This document shows positions 27,150 to 37,159 of a stretch of DNA of 46,003 nucleotides, in pieces (positions within the stretch are counted from its first letter, which is position 1; each line of letters begins with the position of its first letter). The stretch is from assembly GCA_028715625.1 (NCBI GenBank), contig JAQURL010000013.1:1-46003 (forward strand), given 5' to 3'. The position numbers and the translations under genes are program-made. The stretch is from Candidatus Margulisiibacteriota bacterium (GTDB taxonomy: Bacteria > Margulisbacteria > Riflemargulisbacteria > GWF2-35-9). A model generated the notes under the pieces. It made no database searches, had not been told where the DNA came from, and was given only the letters and a program-made list of their open reading frames with translations.

Positions 27150-28133
27150 GTGATTACGCAAAAAGAGCTGGCTAAAAAATGTGGAGTATCGGTGTCTGCG
27201 GTATCCGCAGCCTTTAAAAGACCACAGCATTTATCCAGAGAAGTGCGAGAAAAGATTCTTGCCGCAGCACTTGATATGGGCTATTTCTCCGCAAAAACTG
27301 AAGTGAAAAACATAGGCTTATTATTTAACAATTTCCACGATCATTTTTTTGGTGAATATTATAATGAAATTATTTATGGAATTATGGAGAGGCTTTCGCA
27401 GCTTAACCTGCGTTGCCAGATTTTTAACAAAGTACCGGAAAAATATGCCGACATCTGTGAGTTACATGGTTTTCTGGTTGTTGGCAATAATACGGTTTCT
27501 ATAGCTAAGCCCCTGCTGGATTTCAAAATGCCGACAGTTCTGGTGGAATGTACAAAAAAAGAAGCTGAAACATTCTCCCGGATTTATTTTGATAATTATA
27601 GCGGAGTAAAGCAGCTCACAGATTATTTACTGTATTGCGGGCATCACAATATAGCCGTTCTTAACGGCGAAACCGATCCGGAAGACTTTTTCTGGAAGAA
27701 TTTTCAAAAGGCTATCCTGGATTCTTTTGCTGAAAATAATGTTAGCAGCACTCACATGAAATTTTATCAGGCGGATTATTCTAACATTCAAACTGTTGAG
27801 TTAAATATTAACAAAATATTATCCACCAACAAAAATGTAAGTTGCATCATGTGCTCCAACGATCTGTTTGCTTATCAAACTTTAAAAATTTTATCAGGAT
27901 ATGGAATAAAAGTTCCCGAACAGATATCTTTGACTGGGTTTGATGGTATTAATCTGCCCTTTTACTTAAATGAACCAGAGGTTAAGCTGACTACAGTGTT
28001 TGCCGACAGAACAGATATTAGCAAACAGGCGGTAGATCTTTTGCTGCAAGTTATTCCTGATAAAAAAATGCGTATTGTAAAAATGGAAACCAAACTGCTT
28101 ATAGGTAAGTCTGTTAAAAGGTTAAGAGTTTAA
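27150..28133 (+). CDS. LacI/GalR-family transcription regulator
   Basis: The 327-residue protein begins with a LacI-type helix-turn-helix (ITQKELAKKCGVSVSAVSAAF, residues 2-22) and the hinge helix region up to residue 48. A periplasmic-binding-protein-like ligand domain follows, with NIGLLFNN, TVLVECTKK, IYFDNYSG, VSCIMCSNDLFAYQTLKIL and ISLTGFDGI. Such regulators usually bind a sugar or nucleoside and leave DNA or change affinity. The effector is unknown, and no transport or sugar gene lies next to it. The start is GTG, consistent with a leaderless message. The 23-base palindrome just upstream suggests it represses itself and the divergent gene. Confidence 0.9.
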   Translation: MITQKELAKKCGVSVSAVSAAFKRPQHLSREVREKILAAALDMGYFSAKTEVKNIGLLFNNFHDHFFGEYYNEIIYGIMERLSQLNLRCQIFNKVPEKYADICELHGFLVVGNNTVSIAKPLLDFKMPTVLVECTKKEAETFSRIYFDNYSGVKQLTDYLLYCGHHNIAVLNGETDPEDFFWKNFQKAILDSFAENNVSSTHMKFYQADYSNIQTVELNINKILSTNKNVSCIMCSNDLFAYQTLKILSGYGIKVPEQISLTGFDGINLPFYLNEPEVKLTTVFADRTDISKQAVDLLLQVIPDKKMRIVKMETKLLIGKSVKRLRV

Positions 28134-28142
28134 AAATAATTT

Positions 28143-28769
28143 TCAGTTTAGAATTTTATATCGGGAATGGATCGCTTTTTCTTTTCCGATGGTCGAACTA
28201 TTGCCATGCCCGGGGTAAATAATATAATCATCCGGTAGCAAAAAAAGTTTGTTTTTTATGGAGTTTACGATTTGCTCCTGCGAGCCGCCCCAGAGATCTG
28301 TCCGGCCGACTGCACCGCCCGCGAAGAGGGTGTCGCCCGAGAAAACACAGTTTTCAATTACAAAAGACAGCGAACCCGGAGAATGCCCCGGTGTGTATAT
28401 TACATTAACAGTCAATTCATCCAGTTCAAGTGTATCACCGTCTTTTAACAAATGATCGGCTGCAGATACATTGGCAAAATTGCGCCCCAGGAGCAGGCTC
28501 CAGATTTCAGGTTTCAAAAGTTTTTGATCCTCTTCGCTAACATAGACCGGCAGTTGATATTTTTGTCTGAGAACATTTATCGCTTCTATATGGTCGTAAT
28601 GTCCATGTGTTAAGAGAATAAACTTTGGAACGATCTTTTTTTGCTCAATAAAACTAGTTATTTTATCCGGTTCCGCCCCAGGATCGATAATTATGGACTG
28701 GTTTTGCGCAGTTGTTATGATATAACAAATTGTGTCGATTGCGCCAACCCGAATACGCTGGACCTGCAT
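28143..28769 (-). CDS. Metallo-beta-lactamase-fold hydrolase, glyoxalase II-like
   Basis: The 208-residue protein has the HxHxDH metal motif (HGHYDH, 55-60), IIIDPGAE near 27-34, YTPGHSPGSLSF with the next histidine, SGDTLFAGGAVGRTDLWGG with the bridging Asp, and a terminal YPGHG histidine. This set matches small glyoxalase II-like (YcbL-type) hydrolases, which are shorter than true glutathione-dependent GloB. It may hydrolyse thioesters or related metabolites. It follows the PEGA-protein gene after three bases in one leftward operon; no clear SD is present, so translation is probably coupled. Confidence 0.92.
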   Translation of the reverse strand: MQVQRIRVGAIDTICYIITTAQNQSIIIDPGAEPDKITSFIEQKKIVPKFILLTHGHYDHIEAINVLRQKYQLPVYVSEEDQKLLKPEIWSLLLGRNFANVSAADHLLKDGDTLELDELTVNVIYTPGHSPGSLSFVIENCVFSGDTLFAGGAVGRTDLWGGSQEQIVNSIKNKLFLLPDDYIIYPGHGNSSTIGKEKAIHSRYKILN

Positions 28770-28772
28770 GTA

Positions 28773-29624
28773 TTAAAAGTAAAAAAACAGCCCTGTGCTG
28801 AATTTTACACCCTCATAACGCAAGTTATTATTTATCATCATTCTTTCTATTCCGATTTCTACATCAATATAAGCATTTTCAAAAAAACTAAGAGCTAAAC
28901 CACCGGCTCCCACTGCGGAAGCCATAATGTTGGAATCGCGGTCATGATAAGCGCTGGAAGTTGAAGATAACGGAATCCCCACAATTGCGCCGCTGAATTC
29001 AAAGCCCAGCACTGCCTCCAGGAGTTCTCCGGTTTCTTTGGGAGAAACGTAAGTGGATGCGCGGCTGGCGCTGCCTAGAGCAAAATATAAACTCATGGGC
29101 CGATTAAAAGCTATTGTATTTACCAGTGTAAATACCGGCCTTATTTCCAGGCTTGTAAGGCTGCTGTCAGGATTAGAAGCCCACCAACCCATAGCCTGGA
29201 ACCCTATATCTTTAAAAGGGAACCATTTCATGCTTAAGCCCGAGCTGATATCTCCGAGATAAAATCCAAGGGCAAGATCACCTTTAGCCTCTCTGATCCT
29301 TTCAGCTTCCTGAATTTTCGCTCCTTTATTGGCCATATCGGTTTTGATATCGACAAAATGAGTGGTGTTAATGCTTTTTGTTTTGCCATATTCTACTTCT
29401 ACAATTTGAGAAAAAACAGTATTGCCCTGAAGAACCACTCGCACATGATGAGAGCCGGGTGTTACATTAAGATTATAGGCAGCTTCCTTGCCTACCATGA
29501 CCCCGTCCAGATAAATTTCGGCTTCGGGATTTTCATTTATAATATTTAAATTTTCTGCCCATAAATAACTGAACGACATCAGGATAAAAAAAGTAACTGT
29601 TATAAAAAACCTTGTTTTGCTCAT
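28773..29624 (-). CDS. Secreted PEGA-domain protein with beta-barrel-like C-terminus
   Basis: The 283-residue protein starts with a signal peptide (residues 1-22, ending SYLWAEN). A PEGA domain follows at about residues 25-95 (NPEAEIYLDGVMVGKEAAYNL and TPGSHHVRV). After a short helical linker, the last 170 residues alternate polar and hydrophobic residues and end in a phenylalanine (GLFFYF). This is the pattern of an outer-membrane beta-barrel recognised by the BAM machinery. It suggests the cell has an outer membrane. GAGGTGAT lies before the ATG. It forms an operon with the downstream hydrolase and diverges from the SurA-like gene. Confidence 0.72.
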   Translation of the reverse strand: MSKTRFFITVTFFILMSFSYLWAENLNIINENPEAEIYLDGVMVGKEAAYNLNVTPGSHHVRVVLQGNTVFSQIVEVEYGKTKSINTTHFVDIKTDMANKGAKIQEAERIREAKGDLALGFYLGDISSGLSMKWFPFKDIGFQAMGWWASNPDSSLTSLEIRPVFTLVNTIAFNRPMSLYFALGSASRASTYVSPKETGELLEAVLGFEFSGAIVGIPLSSTSSAYHDRDSNIMASAVGAGGLALSFFENAYIDVEIGIERMMINNNLRYEGVKFSTGLFFYF

Positions 29625-29690
29625 ATAATTATCACCTCGAAAGTTTTCCTAATTATATCATAAAGCCTATTAAGTCTTTATTTCAGAACA

Positions 29691-29699
29691 TGTTATAAT
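29691..29699 (+). promoter_or_regulatory. Extended -10 of the SurA-like gene
   Basis: TGTTATAAT is a perfect extended -10 (TATAAT at 29694-29699) that ends eight bases before the ATG at 29708. No SD and no good -35 are seen. Confidence 0.6.
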
Positions 29700-29707
29700 A
29701 TTAGCCA

Positions 29708-30706
29708 ATGAAAAAGGTCTTTATAAGCATAATTTTCTTTATAGCAACATTGGCCATGGCCGATCAATACGTAGCCGTTGTAGATGGCGTTACCATTAAC
29801 TTTAAAACATTTAACAAAATGGTGCAGGATTCTGTTTCGGAATATAAAAAAAATTTATTCCTGGCCAGTGATGCCAAATTGAGCGACGAGGAAATAGACA
29901 GCATCAAACAATCAGTTCTGAGCACACTAATTGAAGACACCATGTTGGCTAGTTATGCCGGGAAAGAAAGAATCACTATAAATGAAACAGAAATAAAAAA
30001 GCGCATCAATGATCTGGAAAAAGGTTTTCCTTCCAGAGAAGAATTTCTAAAAACACTCAAAAACCAACATATAACAACTGATAATTTAAAAAGCAATATA
30101 AAAAAACAAATAACCAAGGATAAAATTATGGCCTCAATTTATCACGATTATGAAGAAATAAGCTCGCAGGATATATTGTTTTATCTCAAAAAAAATATGC
30201 TGATCAATATGGCTGTTCAATATAACTTGACCTTGCTGGTTACCGATGATGCACTTTATCTGGAAAGATTAAAAGATTTTTCCATTACATCGGAAAATTG
30301 GGAGTCTTTAAAAATCGATAAGGCCTTGTCCTATTTTTCAAAGAATATATCTGATGAAGAATTACCGATTACTATTAAGGATATGATAGTTGTCAGCGAA
30401 TTAAAGAAATATTCAACCATAGATACGCTGGAAGACAACCATTATTTTATGATAATGGTAAATCACATCGAGAACATTTCGCTGGTAGATACAAACAGTA
30501 TTTCGGCTTCTGTGCGTAATGCCCTGAAGGCTGAAAAAAGGAATAGATACTTTAATCAATGGATTGAAGATCAAAAAGCTAAAAGCAAGATTTTAATTAA
30601 CCAGGAGCTAATAAAAAAGGAACAACAGCAATCGAAACCTAAATATTTATTCCAGGATTTTTGGTCACCTTTCAAAAAGAAAACATCTGAGGTAGACTCT
30701 AAATAA
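29708..30706 (+). CDS. SurA N-terminal-like periplasmic chaperone
   Basis: The 332-residue protein has a signal peptide (MKKVFISIIFFIATLAMAD). A SurA_N-type helical domain follows, opening with VAVVDGVTINFKTFNKMV and containing SVLSTLIEDTMLASYA, INETEIKKRIND and LKSNIKKQITKDKIM. The middle region (about 160-260) is where SurA has its first parvulin domain. The usual HIL and GW.. motifs are missing, so the isomerase part is degenerate or absent. The C-terminal helix AEKRNRYFNQWIEDQKAKSKI matches the SurA return segment. It probably helps fold outer-membrane proteins. It is co-transcribed with mazG one base downstream. Confidence 0.75.
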   Translation: MKKVFISIIFFIATLAMADQYVAVVDGVTINFKTFNKMVQDSVSEYKKNLFLASDAKLSDEEIDSIKQSVLSTLIEDTMLASYAGKERITINETEIKKRINDLEKGFPSREEFLKTLKNQHITTDNLKSNIKKQITKDKIMASIYHDYEEISSQDILFYLKKNMLINMAVQYNLTLLVTDDALYLERLKDFSITSENWESLKIDKALSYFSKNISDEELPITIKDMIVVSELKKYSTIDTLEDNHYFMIMVNHIENISLVDTNSISASVRNALKAEKRNRYFNQWIEDQKAKSKILINQELIKKEQQQSKPKYLFQDFWSPFKKKTSEVDSK

Positions 30707-30707
30707 C

Positions 30708-31508
30708 ATGCATGATTATTTGTTAAAATATCAGGAACTGACCGATATTGTAAAAAAACTATTATCTCCCGAAGGCTGCCCCTGGGACCGGGAACAAACT
30801 CATGAGACATTAAAAAATTATCTAATTGAAGAAGCTTACGAATTTGTTGAGGCTGTGGAAGAGAATGACTATCTGAAAATGGAAGAAGAGCTGGGGGATC
30901 TGTTGTTCCATGTGGTTATTCATTCTGTTATCGCGGAACAAAACAACAAATTTTCCTTACAATCCGTTGCCGAGAAAATCTCTCAAAAGATGATACGTAG
31001 GCATCCACATGTATTCGGGGATGGAAAAGTTTCTTCAGTTGATGAGGTTTGGAAAAACTGGGACAGTATCAAAAGAAAAGAAAAAAAAGAAAAGTCAGAT
31101 AACAATAAAGCAGAATCCATGCTGCATAATGTGCCGAAAAATTTGCCGGCCTTGCTGCGAGCGGAAAAAATTCAAAAACGTGTAGCCAGAGTCGGTTTTG
31201 ACTGGGCAGACGTAAGTAAGGTCTGGAACAAGGTTCATGAGGAATTGCAGGAACTGAAAGACGCGGTAAAAGAAGATAGTAAAGAACATATTCGGGAGGA
31301 AGTCGGTGACTTGCTGTTTTCGGTTGTTAATTTGTGCCGCAAGCTGGATATTGATCCGGAGGATGCACTGCAACATTCCAATAAAAAATTTATCAGCCGG
31401 TTTTCTTATTTGGAAAACAAGTTCATAGAAAAAAAGAAAGATATCAGCGAATCATCCCTTGAAGAAATGGATTTTCTCTGGAATGAGGCCAAGCGCGCAA
31501 AACAGTAA
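30708..31508 (+). CDS. mazG: Nucleoside triphosphate pyrophosphohydrolase
   Basis: The 266-residue protein has two MazG domains. The first has CPWDREQTHETLKNYLIEEAYE and EEELGDLLFHVVIH, with the metal-binding ExxE and ExxD residues. The second has VGFDWADVSKVWNKVHEELQE and REEVGDLLFSVVNLCRKL. Full-length bacterial MazG hydrolyses NTPs and dNTPs to monophosphates, clearing abnormal nucleotides and affecting ppGpp. The start follows the SurA-like stop by one base, so it is translated in the same operon. Length and domain order match E. coli MazG. Confidence 0.96.
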   Translation: MHDYLLKYQELTDIVKKLLSPEGCPWDREQTHETLKNYLIEEAYEFVEAVEENDYLKMEEELGDLLFHVVIHSVIAEQNNKFSLQSVAEKISQKMIRRHPHVFGDGKVSSVDEVWKNWDSIKRKEKKEKSDNNKAESMLHNVPKNLPALLRAEKIQKRVARVGFDWADVSKVWNKVHEELQELKDAVKEDSKEHIREEVGDLLFSVVNLCRKLDIDPEDALQHSNKKFISRFSYLENKFIEKKKDISESSLEEMDFLWNEAKRAKQ

Positions 31509-31514
31509 AAGATG

Positions 31515-31543
31515 TTTACAGCATTTCCGGGAATTACTATAAT
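31515..31543 (+). promoter_or_regulatory. eno promoter
   Basis: TTTACA (31515-31520), exactly 17 bases and a perfect TATAAT (31538-31543) lie between the mazG stop and eno. The leader of about 43 bases includes an AT-only palindrome (31565-31580) directly before the SD. Confidence 0.8.
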
Positions 31544-31592
31544 AAGAAGGCTGTCAAAAATCAATTAATTATTTAATTAAGGAGGAGCATAA

Positions 31593-32882
<1,290 letters not shown>

Positions 32883-32902
32883 TTGTTTGAGTTTGGGAAC
32901 TT

Positions 32903-33184
32903 TTGAGAAAAAAAATATTTATATACGTTCTGGGGTTTGTTATCATATACTTGACGTATATAAATGTGAAGGTGCTGTATTTTAATATCAAATACAGCTT
33001 TGAGATAAACAGGATCAAGAAAGAAATTGTAAAAGAAAAAGTCTTGCAAGATGACTTGAAGGATAAGATAAAGGATACAAAGAAAGAGAGTTATATTGAG
33101 GAGAAAGCAAGAACAATCCTCGGGCTTGTGAAAAAAGGGGAAGTTGCTTATCAAATCATAAACAAAAAGGGTGATCGCGATTAA
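32903..33184 (+). CDS. FtsB/DivIC-family septum formation protein, 93 aa
   Basis: The protein has a short basic N-terminus and one membrane helix (IFIYVLGFVIIYLTYINV). A coiled coil follows from about residue 33 to 65 (INRIKKEIVKEKVLQDDLKDKI), then IEEKARTILGLVKKGEVAYQII, which matches the conserved ARxxLGxVKPGE pattern of FtsB/DivIC. These proteins form the FtsQLB/DivIB-FtsL-DivIC divisome core. The start is TTG at 32903; no ATG is available upstream and the SD is weak. The position after eno matches the eno-ftsB pairing seen in many bacteria. The end overlaps the S1-domain gene by 14 bases. Confidence 0.88.
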   Translation: MRKKIFIYVLGFVIIYLTYINVKVLYFNIKYSFEINRIKKEIVKEKVLQDDLKDKIKDTKKESYIEEKARTILGLVKKGEVAYQIINKKGDRD

Positions 33185-33644
33185 TAACAGTGAAGAACAG
33201 CCGCTAGAGATTGGCAGTATTGTAGAAGGAACAATCTCGGGCATAACAAGTTTCGGTGCTTTTGTAAAACTTCCGGGTAGAGTTGAGGGCCTGATACACA
33301 TTTCCGAAATTGCCAATGAATATGTTACCAACATAGAAAATTATGTAAGCCTGGGTAATACCGTCAAGATTAAAGTGTTGGGGTTGAATAAGAAAAACAA
33401 GTATGATTTATCTTTGAAACAAGCCAATACAGATACTCAAAAAGGTACTGATGATTCCAGAAAAGTTGGAATGAATTCCTCTAACAACAAGATGGTGGGC
33501 AAATATCGCAAGGTAGATAAAGATACACTTAATCCTTTTGAAGAAAAAATTATGGATTTCCTTAAAAGAAGCGAGGAAAAGCAGATAGACTTAAAAAAGA
33601 ATATTCAGTTAAAACAGGGCGTTAAGAAGCGTAAAAAAAAATAG
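33171..33644 (+). CDS. S1 RNA-binding domain protein, YabR/GSP13-like
   Basis: The 157-residue protein has one S1 domain near its N-terminus (IGSIVEGTISGITSFGAFVKL, then VEGLIHISEIANEYV and GNTVKIKVLGLNKKNKYDLSLKQA). A low-complexity tail rich in Lys, Asn and Asp follows. Single S1 proteins of this kind bind ribosomes or mRNA (B. subtilis YabR and GSP13). A neighbouring DivIC and S1 pair is also the arrangement in Bacillus (divIC-yabR), which supports both assignments. The start is unclear: GTG at 33171 has AAAAAGG directly against it, while ATT at 33180 has better SD spacing. Confidence 0.85.
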   Translation: MIAINNSEEQPLEIGSIVEGTISGITSFGAFVKLPGRVEGLIHISEIANEYVTNIENYVSLGNTVKIKVLGLNKKNKYDLSLKQANTDTQKGTDDSRKVGMNSSNNKMVGKYRKVDKDTLNPFEEKIMDFLKRSEEKQIDLKKNIQLKQGVKKRKKK

Positions 33645-33652
33645 CTCACGAC

Positions 33653-35101
33653 TCACAAAATAGGTGAAAATAATCTTGCCACAGATTCAGCGGTTTTTTG
33701 AATAATATTTTTCTTTTTTATATCGATTGAATTTATTTTGGTGCTGTTTTTAATATCCTCAAGAAAGTCCATGTTCAACTTGTTGACGACCTGACTATTA
33801 TAAATCAATGCGTTTATCTCAAAATTGATATTCATGCTGCGCTGGTCCACATTGGCACTTCCGATAGTGGCAAAAACTCCGTCTACTGTTATTACTTTGG
33901 AGTGTATAAACCTGTGCGGATTATATACATAAAATTCCACACCGGCTTCCATTACTTCTTCCACAAACGAAAAAGTTGCCAGATAAACGATCATATTATC
34001 AGGTTTGCCGGGTATAAGTATCTTTACATCACAACCGCCTAGCGCAGCTGTTTTCAGAGCCATAAGCAGAGCCTCATCAGGTATGAAATAAGGAGTAGTA
34101 ATATATAATGTTTTCTCGGCGGAAGCGATTGCTTCAAAATAAAGCTGCGCTATAGTATCCCATTTTTCATGAGGGGAGCTGGGCATAATTTGTACTGCAC
34201 AATCGCCAAAAGCCTGGTCAGCCAAATCAGGAAAGAAGTAACTGTTACGTTGAAGTTTCTTTTTGGTTGTAAAAAACCAGTCCTGAAAAAAAATAGCCTG
34301 CATACTTAACACTGCATCACCCGAGACTTTTGCAACCGTATCGCGCCAGTAGCCGAAGCGTAAATCTTTTCCCAGATATTCATTGCCGATATTCATGCCC
34401 CCCAGATAGCCGATAGTACCGTCAATAATCACTATTTTGCGGTGATTCCTATGGTTCGCGGAAAGGTTTAGCAGAAAAAAAGGATGAAAAAGAGAAATTT
34501 CAATATTGGGATGATGTAAGTCTTTTAAAAGGCCATGGTCCAAACCCTTTTTTGAGCCAAGAGCGTCCAGGATCAGCTTGATTTTAACCTTTTCTTTTGC
34601 TTTATTGAGCAGAAGATTTTTAAAAAGTTTGCCGGTTTCGTCATTTTGAAAAATATAATATTCCAGATGTATATGGTGTTTGGCCTGAGAGATATCAAAG
34701 AGAATAGCCTGAAAAGCATCATCTGTGTCATTAAATAGTTGTATGGAATTATTCCAGCTTACCGGCAAATGGGTAGTAAAGGTGGCGATATTTATAATGG
34801 CGCGTTTTTTGGTGGCTTCCATACTGGCTGCGATTTGCTGCTCCAGAGCCTGTTTTGGGGGCAATTCTTTTAATGTCTGAAAATAACTTGATTCTGATAC
34901 TCGAGCCTGAATTACACGTTTACGCCAGTTAATTCCAAAGAAAAGATAGAGCACAAAACCTATTGGTGGTATGAAATATAATACCAATAGCCAGCTGATT
35001 ATTTTTGTCGGATTTTTTTTAGAAAATAAAACAATGATGATAAAAATAAAATTGATATTTAAAAAAAAGGTGTAAATATGAGATAAAATTTCAGCTGTCA
35101 T
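33653..35101 (-). CDS. cls: Cardiolipin synthase, phospholipase D type
   Basis: The 482-residue protein has two N-terminal membrane helices (FFLNINFIFIIIVLF and PTKIISWLLVLYFIPPIGFVLYL in part). Two HKD phospholipase D motifs follow: NHRNHRKIVIIDG near residue 218 and RFIHSKVITVDG near 393. Bacterial Cls joins two phosphatidylglycerol molecules into cardiolipin and glycerol. The length and spacing match ClsA. The ATG overlaps the plsC stop (35098-35101), so lipid synthesis genes are coupled in one leftward operon. Confidence 0.95.
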   Translation of the reverse strand: MTAEILSHIYTFFLNINFIFIIIVLFSKKNPTKIISWLLVLYFIPPIGFVLYLFFGINWRKRVIQARVSESSYFQTLKELPPKQALEQQIAASMEATKKRAIINIATFTTHLPVSWNNSIQLFNDTDDAFQAILFDISQAKHHIHLEYYIFQNDETGKLFKNLLLNKAKEKVKIKLILDALGSKKGLDHGLLKDLHHPNIEISLFHPFFLLNLSANHRNHRKIVIIDGTIGYLGGMNIGNEYLGKDLRFGYWRDTVAKVSGDAVLSMQAIFFQDWFFTTKKKLQRNSYFFPDLADQAFGDCAVQIMPSSPHEKWDTIAQLYFEAIASAEKTLYITTPYFIPDEALLMALKTAALGGCDVKILIPGKPDNMIVYLATFSFVEEVMEAGVEFYVYNPHRFIHSKVITVDGVFATIGSANVDQRSMNINFEINALIYNSQVVNKLNMDFLEDIKNSTKINSIDIKKKNIIQKTAESVARLFSPIL

Positions 35102-35835
35102 TTTATTTTTGCAAGCATCTCACTAAGAATTTTTTCGATGTTCTCAGCGGTTTTGATGCTATATTCCCTGCTTCTGTTTGTCCAATCAAAAACCAGAGGA
35201 TGACCGAACACAAGACGTATTGGTTGACGTTTTAAAAAAAGTGAACCCTTGGGCATAACTTTGTAGGCTGGATTAAGGACCACCGGGAGCAAGGGAGTTT
35301 CAGTATCAAAAGCGATCATAATGGTACCGCGTTTAACAGTACCGAGCTTTCCTGTCCGGCTACGTGTTCCTTCTGGAAAAATTAAAATAGAAGTACCTTT
35401 TCTGACCATTTCGTTTATCTGTTCGATAGTTTCACGGGCTTTTTTGGTATTCTTGCGGTTTATTGCTATATAACCGCACTTTTTCATTGAGCTGCCTAAC
35501 AAGGGGATATTAAATAGTTCCTCTTTGGCAATGAATAAAAACCCCGGAGGCAGCACTGCCAGAGCAATAAGTATATCCAACTGGCTTTGGTGATTAAAAA
35601 TATAGATATATGATTTTCCGGCATCAGACATTCTGCCTGTGATTTTGGGATAAAGACCGCAGAGAAAAAGAATTGTTCTGGCCCAGGCCCTGGCAAACAC
35701 AGAGTAATAATAATGCTTTTTCCTCCCCAGAAAAGGGTAGGTAATAAAAATCGGAATTGAGAATAAAAAATACAGAAAAAAACTGATAAAAATAAAATAC
35801 AGGGAATAAAGCAAATTTAAGAAAACACCGAACAT
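35098..35835 (-). CDS. plsC: 1-acyl-sn-glycerol-3-phosphate acyltransferase
   Basis: The 245-residue protein has an N-terminal membrane segment, the catalytic HX4D motif in NHQSQLD (near residues 82-88), and the substrate-binding FPEGTRS near 153. A KRGTIMIAFD segment and VVLNPAYKVMPKG follow. PlsC makes phosphatidic acid from lysophosphatidic acid at the inner membrane. It is the first gene of a two-gene operon with cls. The promoter TTGTCA-17-TATAAT lies just upstream, with only six bases between the -10 and the ATG. Confidence 0.95.
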   Translation of the reverse strand: MFGVFLNLLYSLYFIFISFFLYFLFSIPIFITYPFLGRKKHYYYSVFARAWARTILFLCGLYPKITGRMSDAGKSYIYIFNHQSQLDILIALAVLPPGFLFIAKEELFNIPLLGSSMKKCGYIAINRKNTKKARETIEQINEMVRKGTSILIFPEGTRSRTGKLGTVKRGTIMIAFDTETPLLPVVLNPAYKVMPKGSLFLKRQPIRLVFGHPLVFDWTNRSREYSIKTAENIEKILSEMLAKIK

Positions 35836-35841
35836 AGCCTT

Positions 35842-35870
35842 ATTATAACGAAGGGCAATGGTTTTGACAA
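35842..35870 (-). promoter_or_regulatory. plsC-cls promoter, leaderless spacing
   Basis: On the minus strand TTGTCA (35870 to 35865), a 17-base spacer and TATAAT (35847 to 35842) match consensus at eleven of twelve positions. Six bases separate the -10 from the plsC ATG at 35835. The message would begin at or immediately after the start codon. Confidence 0.75.
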
Positions 35871-35901
35871 AACAAGCCGAACTAACTTTTTAAAATTATA
35901 A

Positions 35902-36165
35902 TTAACTTAGATTACGAATTTTTGTTTTCAGATAATAGATTTGGTCTACCAGGCCCAGAATGATGGGCACTGCCTCATCATTGGCCCCCATCTCATTTAT
36001 AAGGTCATTTATTAACAGCAGGCGCGCAATATCTTCCTGGTCAAAGATTGAGCCTTCGTTGTCAAAAGGAACAATCCACTCATTTTCTATACAGCTTAAA
36101 ACAAAAGTTTTACTAACTTTGCAGATTTTAATTATTTCTTTTAATTGATAATGCTTTTTTTTCAT
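35902..36165 (-). CDS. cbpM: CbpM-like chaperone modulator, MerR-like helix-turn-helix, 87 aa
   Basis: The protein is a MerR-type winged helix, with YQLKEIIKICKVSKTFVLSCIENEWIVP and the wing FDNEGSIFDQEDIARLLLIN given as positions 34-53. A C-terminal helix with VPIILGLVDQIYYLKTKI follows. This is the layout of CbpM, which binds CbpA's J domain and inhibits its co-chaperone and DNA-binding activity. The assignment rests on both the sequence pattern and its position four bases after cbpA, the same gene order as in E. coli. No SD was analysed further. Confidence 0.82.
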   Translation of the reverse strand: MKKKHYQLKEIIKICKVSKTFVLSCIENEWIVPFDNEGSIFDQEDIARLLLINDLINEMGANDEAVPIILGLVDQIYYLKTKIRNLS

Positions 36166-36169
36166 GGCC

Positions 36170-37099
36170 TTACTCCTGAAAATTTAAATGGCTTCTGGGG
36201 TTGTAAGAATGTTTTTTACTCCAGTTTTCAAAAAAAGTTTTTAATTCAGGGTCAATTTTTTCCGGCAAGACAATTTTAATTACAACAATTTGGTCCCCTT
36301 TATTTTTTGTTGACCTTAAGTAATACCCCTTGCCTTTCATGCGGAGCTTTGTGCCACTATTCACGCCGGCAGGTATGGTTAAAAGGACCTTGCCTTCTAT
36401 TGTGGGGACTTCAATTTTTGCACCGTTTATAGCTTCATTAATTGTTACTGGCACTTCCAGTACCAGATTGGCTCCCTCTTTTCTAAAGGTCGGAGAATTT
36501 TTTACACGCACTTCCACATATGCGTCTCCGGACTTGCTTCTACCCATACCCTTGGAGCCGTGGCCTTTGAAGCGAAGTTTGGTCCCGGATTCTATGCCTG
36601 CTGGAATTTTAACTTTCAGATGTTTTCCTTTAGCCAGAATAATTTCTTTTTCTACACCCAACACGGCTTCCTTAAACGTAATTTCCATTGAATACTGTAT
36701 GTCTTGCCCAGGGAATTCGACCTGGTCTTCGAAATTTCCTGAAAAACCACGTGTTGTACTGCCCTTAAATAAGGTATCAAAAAAATCTTCATAATCTCCT
36801 TGTGCGTAATTACCATATCTGGAACCGGGTGTTTGAGTTTCATAATAGAATGGCCCCTGACGCCCTGCTTGCGCATAATCCTGATAATTAGGTTGTGCAT
36901 TTTCCTGTTCAAGTCTGTCACGTGCTTCTTTGTTTTTTATTAGTTCATAAGCATTATTTATTTCTTTAAATTTTTTTTCAGCATCCTTATTCCCGGCATT
37001 CAAGTCCGGATGATATTTTTTGGAAAGCTTGCGAAAAGCCGCTTTAATTTCAGTATCAGACGAAGTTTTGCTCACACCTAATATTTTATAAGGGTCCAT
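36170..37099 (-). CDS. cbpA: CbpA-type DnaJ co-chaperone
   Basis: I chose the ATG at 37099 because the J domain (MDPYKILGVSKTSS) begins there, and the 21 upstream residues are hydrophobic noise. The protein has about 309 residues. It has a J domain with HPD near residue 33, a G/F/Y-rich linker, and two C-terminal substrate-binding domains (KIPAGIESGTKLRFKGHG and TIPAGVNSGTKLRMKGKG). The zinc-finger CxxCxGxG repeats of DnaJ are absent, which makes it a class B (CbpA) protein. It works with DnaK in protein folding. TGCTACATT lies nine bases before the ATG. It is followed by the cbpM-like gene. Confidence 0.93.
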   Translation of the reverse strand: MDPYKILGVSKTSSDTEIKAAFRKLSKKYHPDLNAGNKDAEKKFKEINNAYELIKNKEARDRLEQENAQPNYQDYAQAGRQGPFYYETQTPGSRYGNYAQGDYEDFFDTLFKGSTTRGFSGNFEDQVEFPGQDIQYSMEITFKEAVLGVEKEIILAKGKHLKVKIPAGIESGTKLRFKGHGSKGMGRSKSGDAYVEVRVKNSPTFRKEGANLVLEVPVTINEAINGAKIEVPTIEGKVLLTIPAGVNSGTKLRMKGKGYYLRSTKNKGDQIVVIKIVLPEKIDPELKTFFENWSKKHSYNPRSHLNFQE

Positions 37100-37159
37100 A
37101 ATATTATTAATGTAGCATAAATTTAAAAAATTAAAAGAAAAATTTTGCAAGAAACAGTT

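Noticed and set aside
26340-28133. Toxin-antitoxin pair formed by the divergent unknown gene and the LacI-type regulator
   Set aside because: The genes are divergent, the regulator is a full-length ligand-binding LacI protein, and the partner is larger than typical toxins with no toxin motif.
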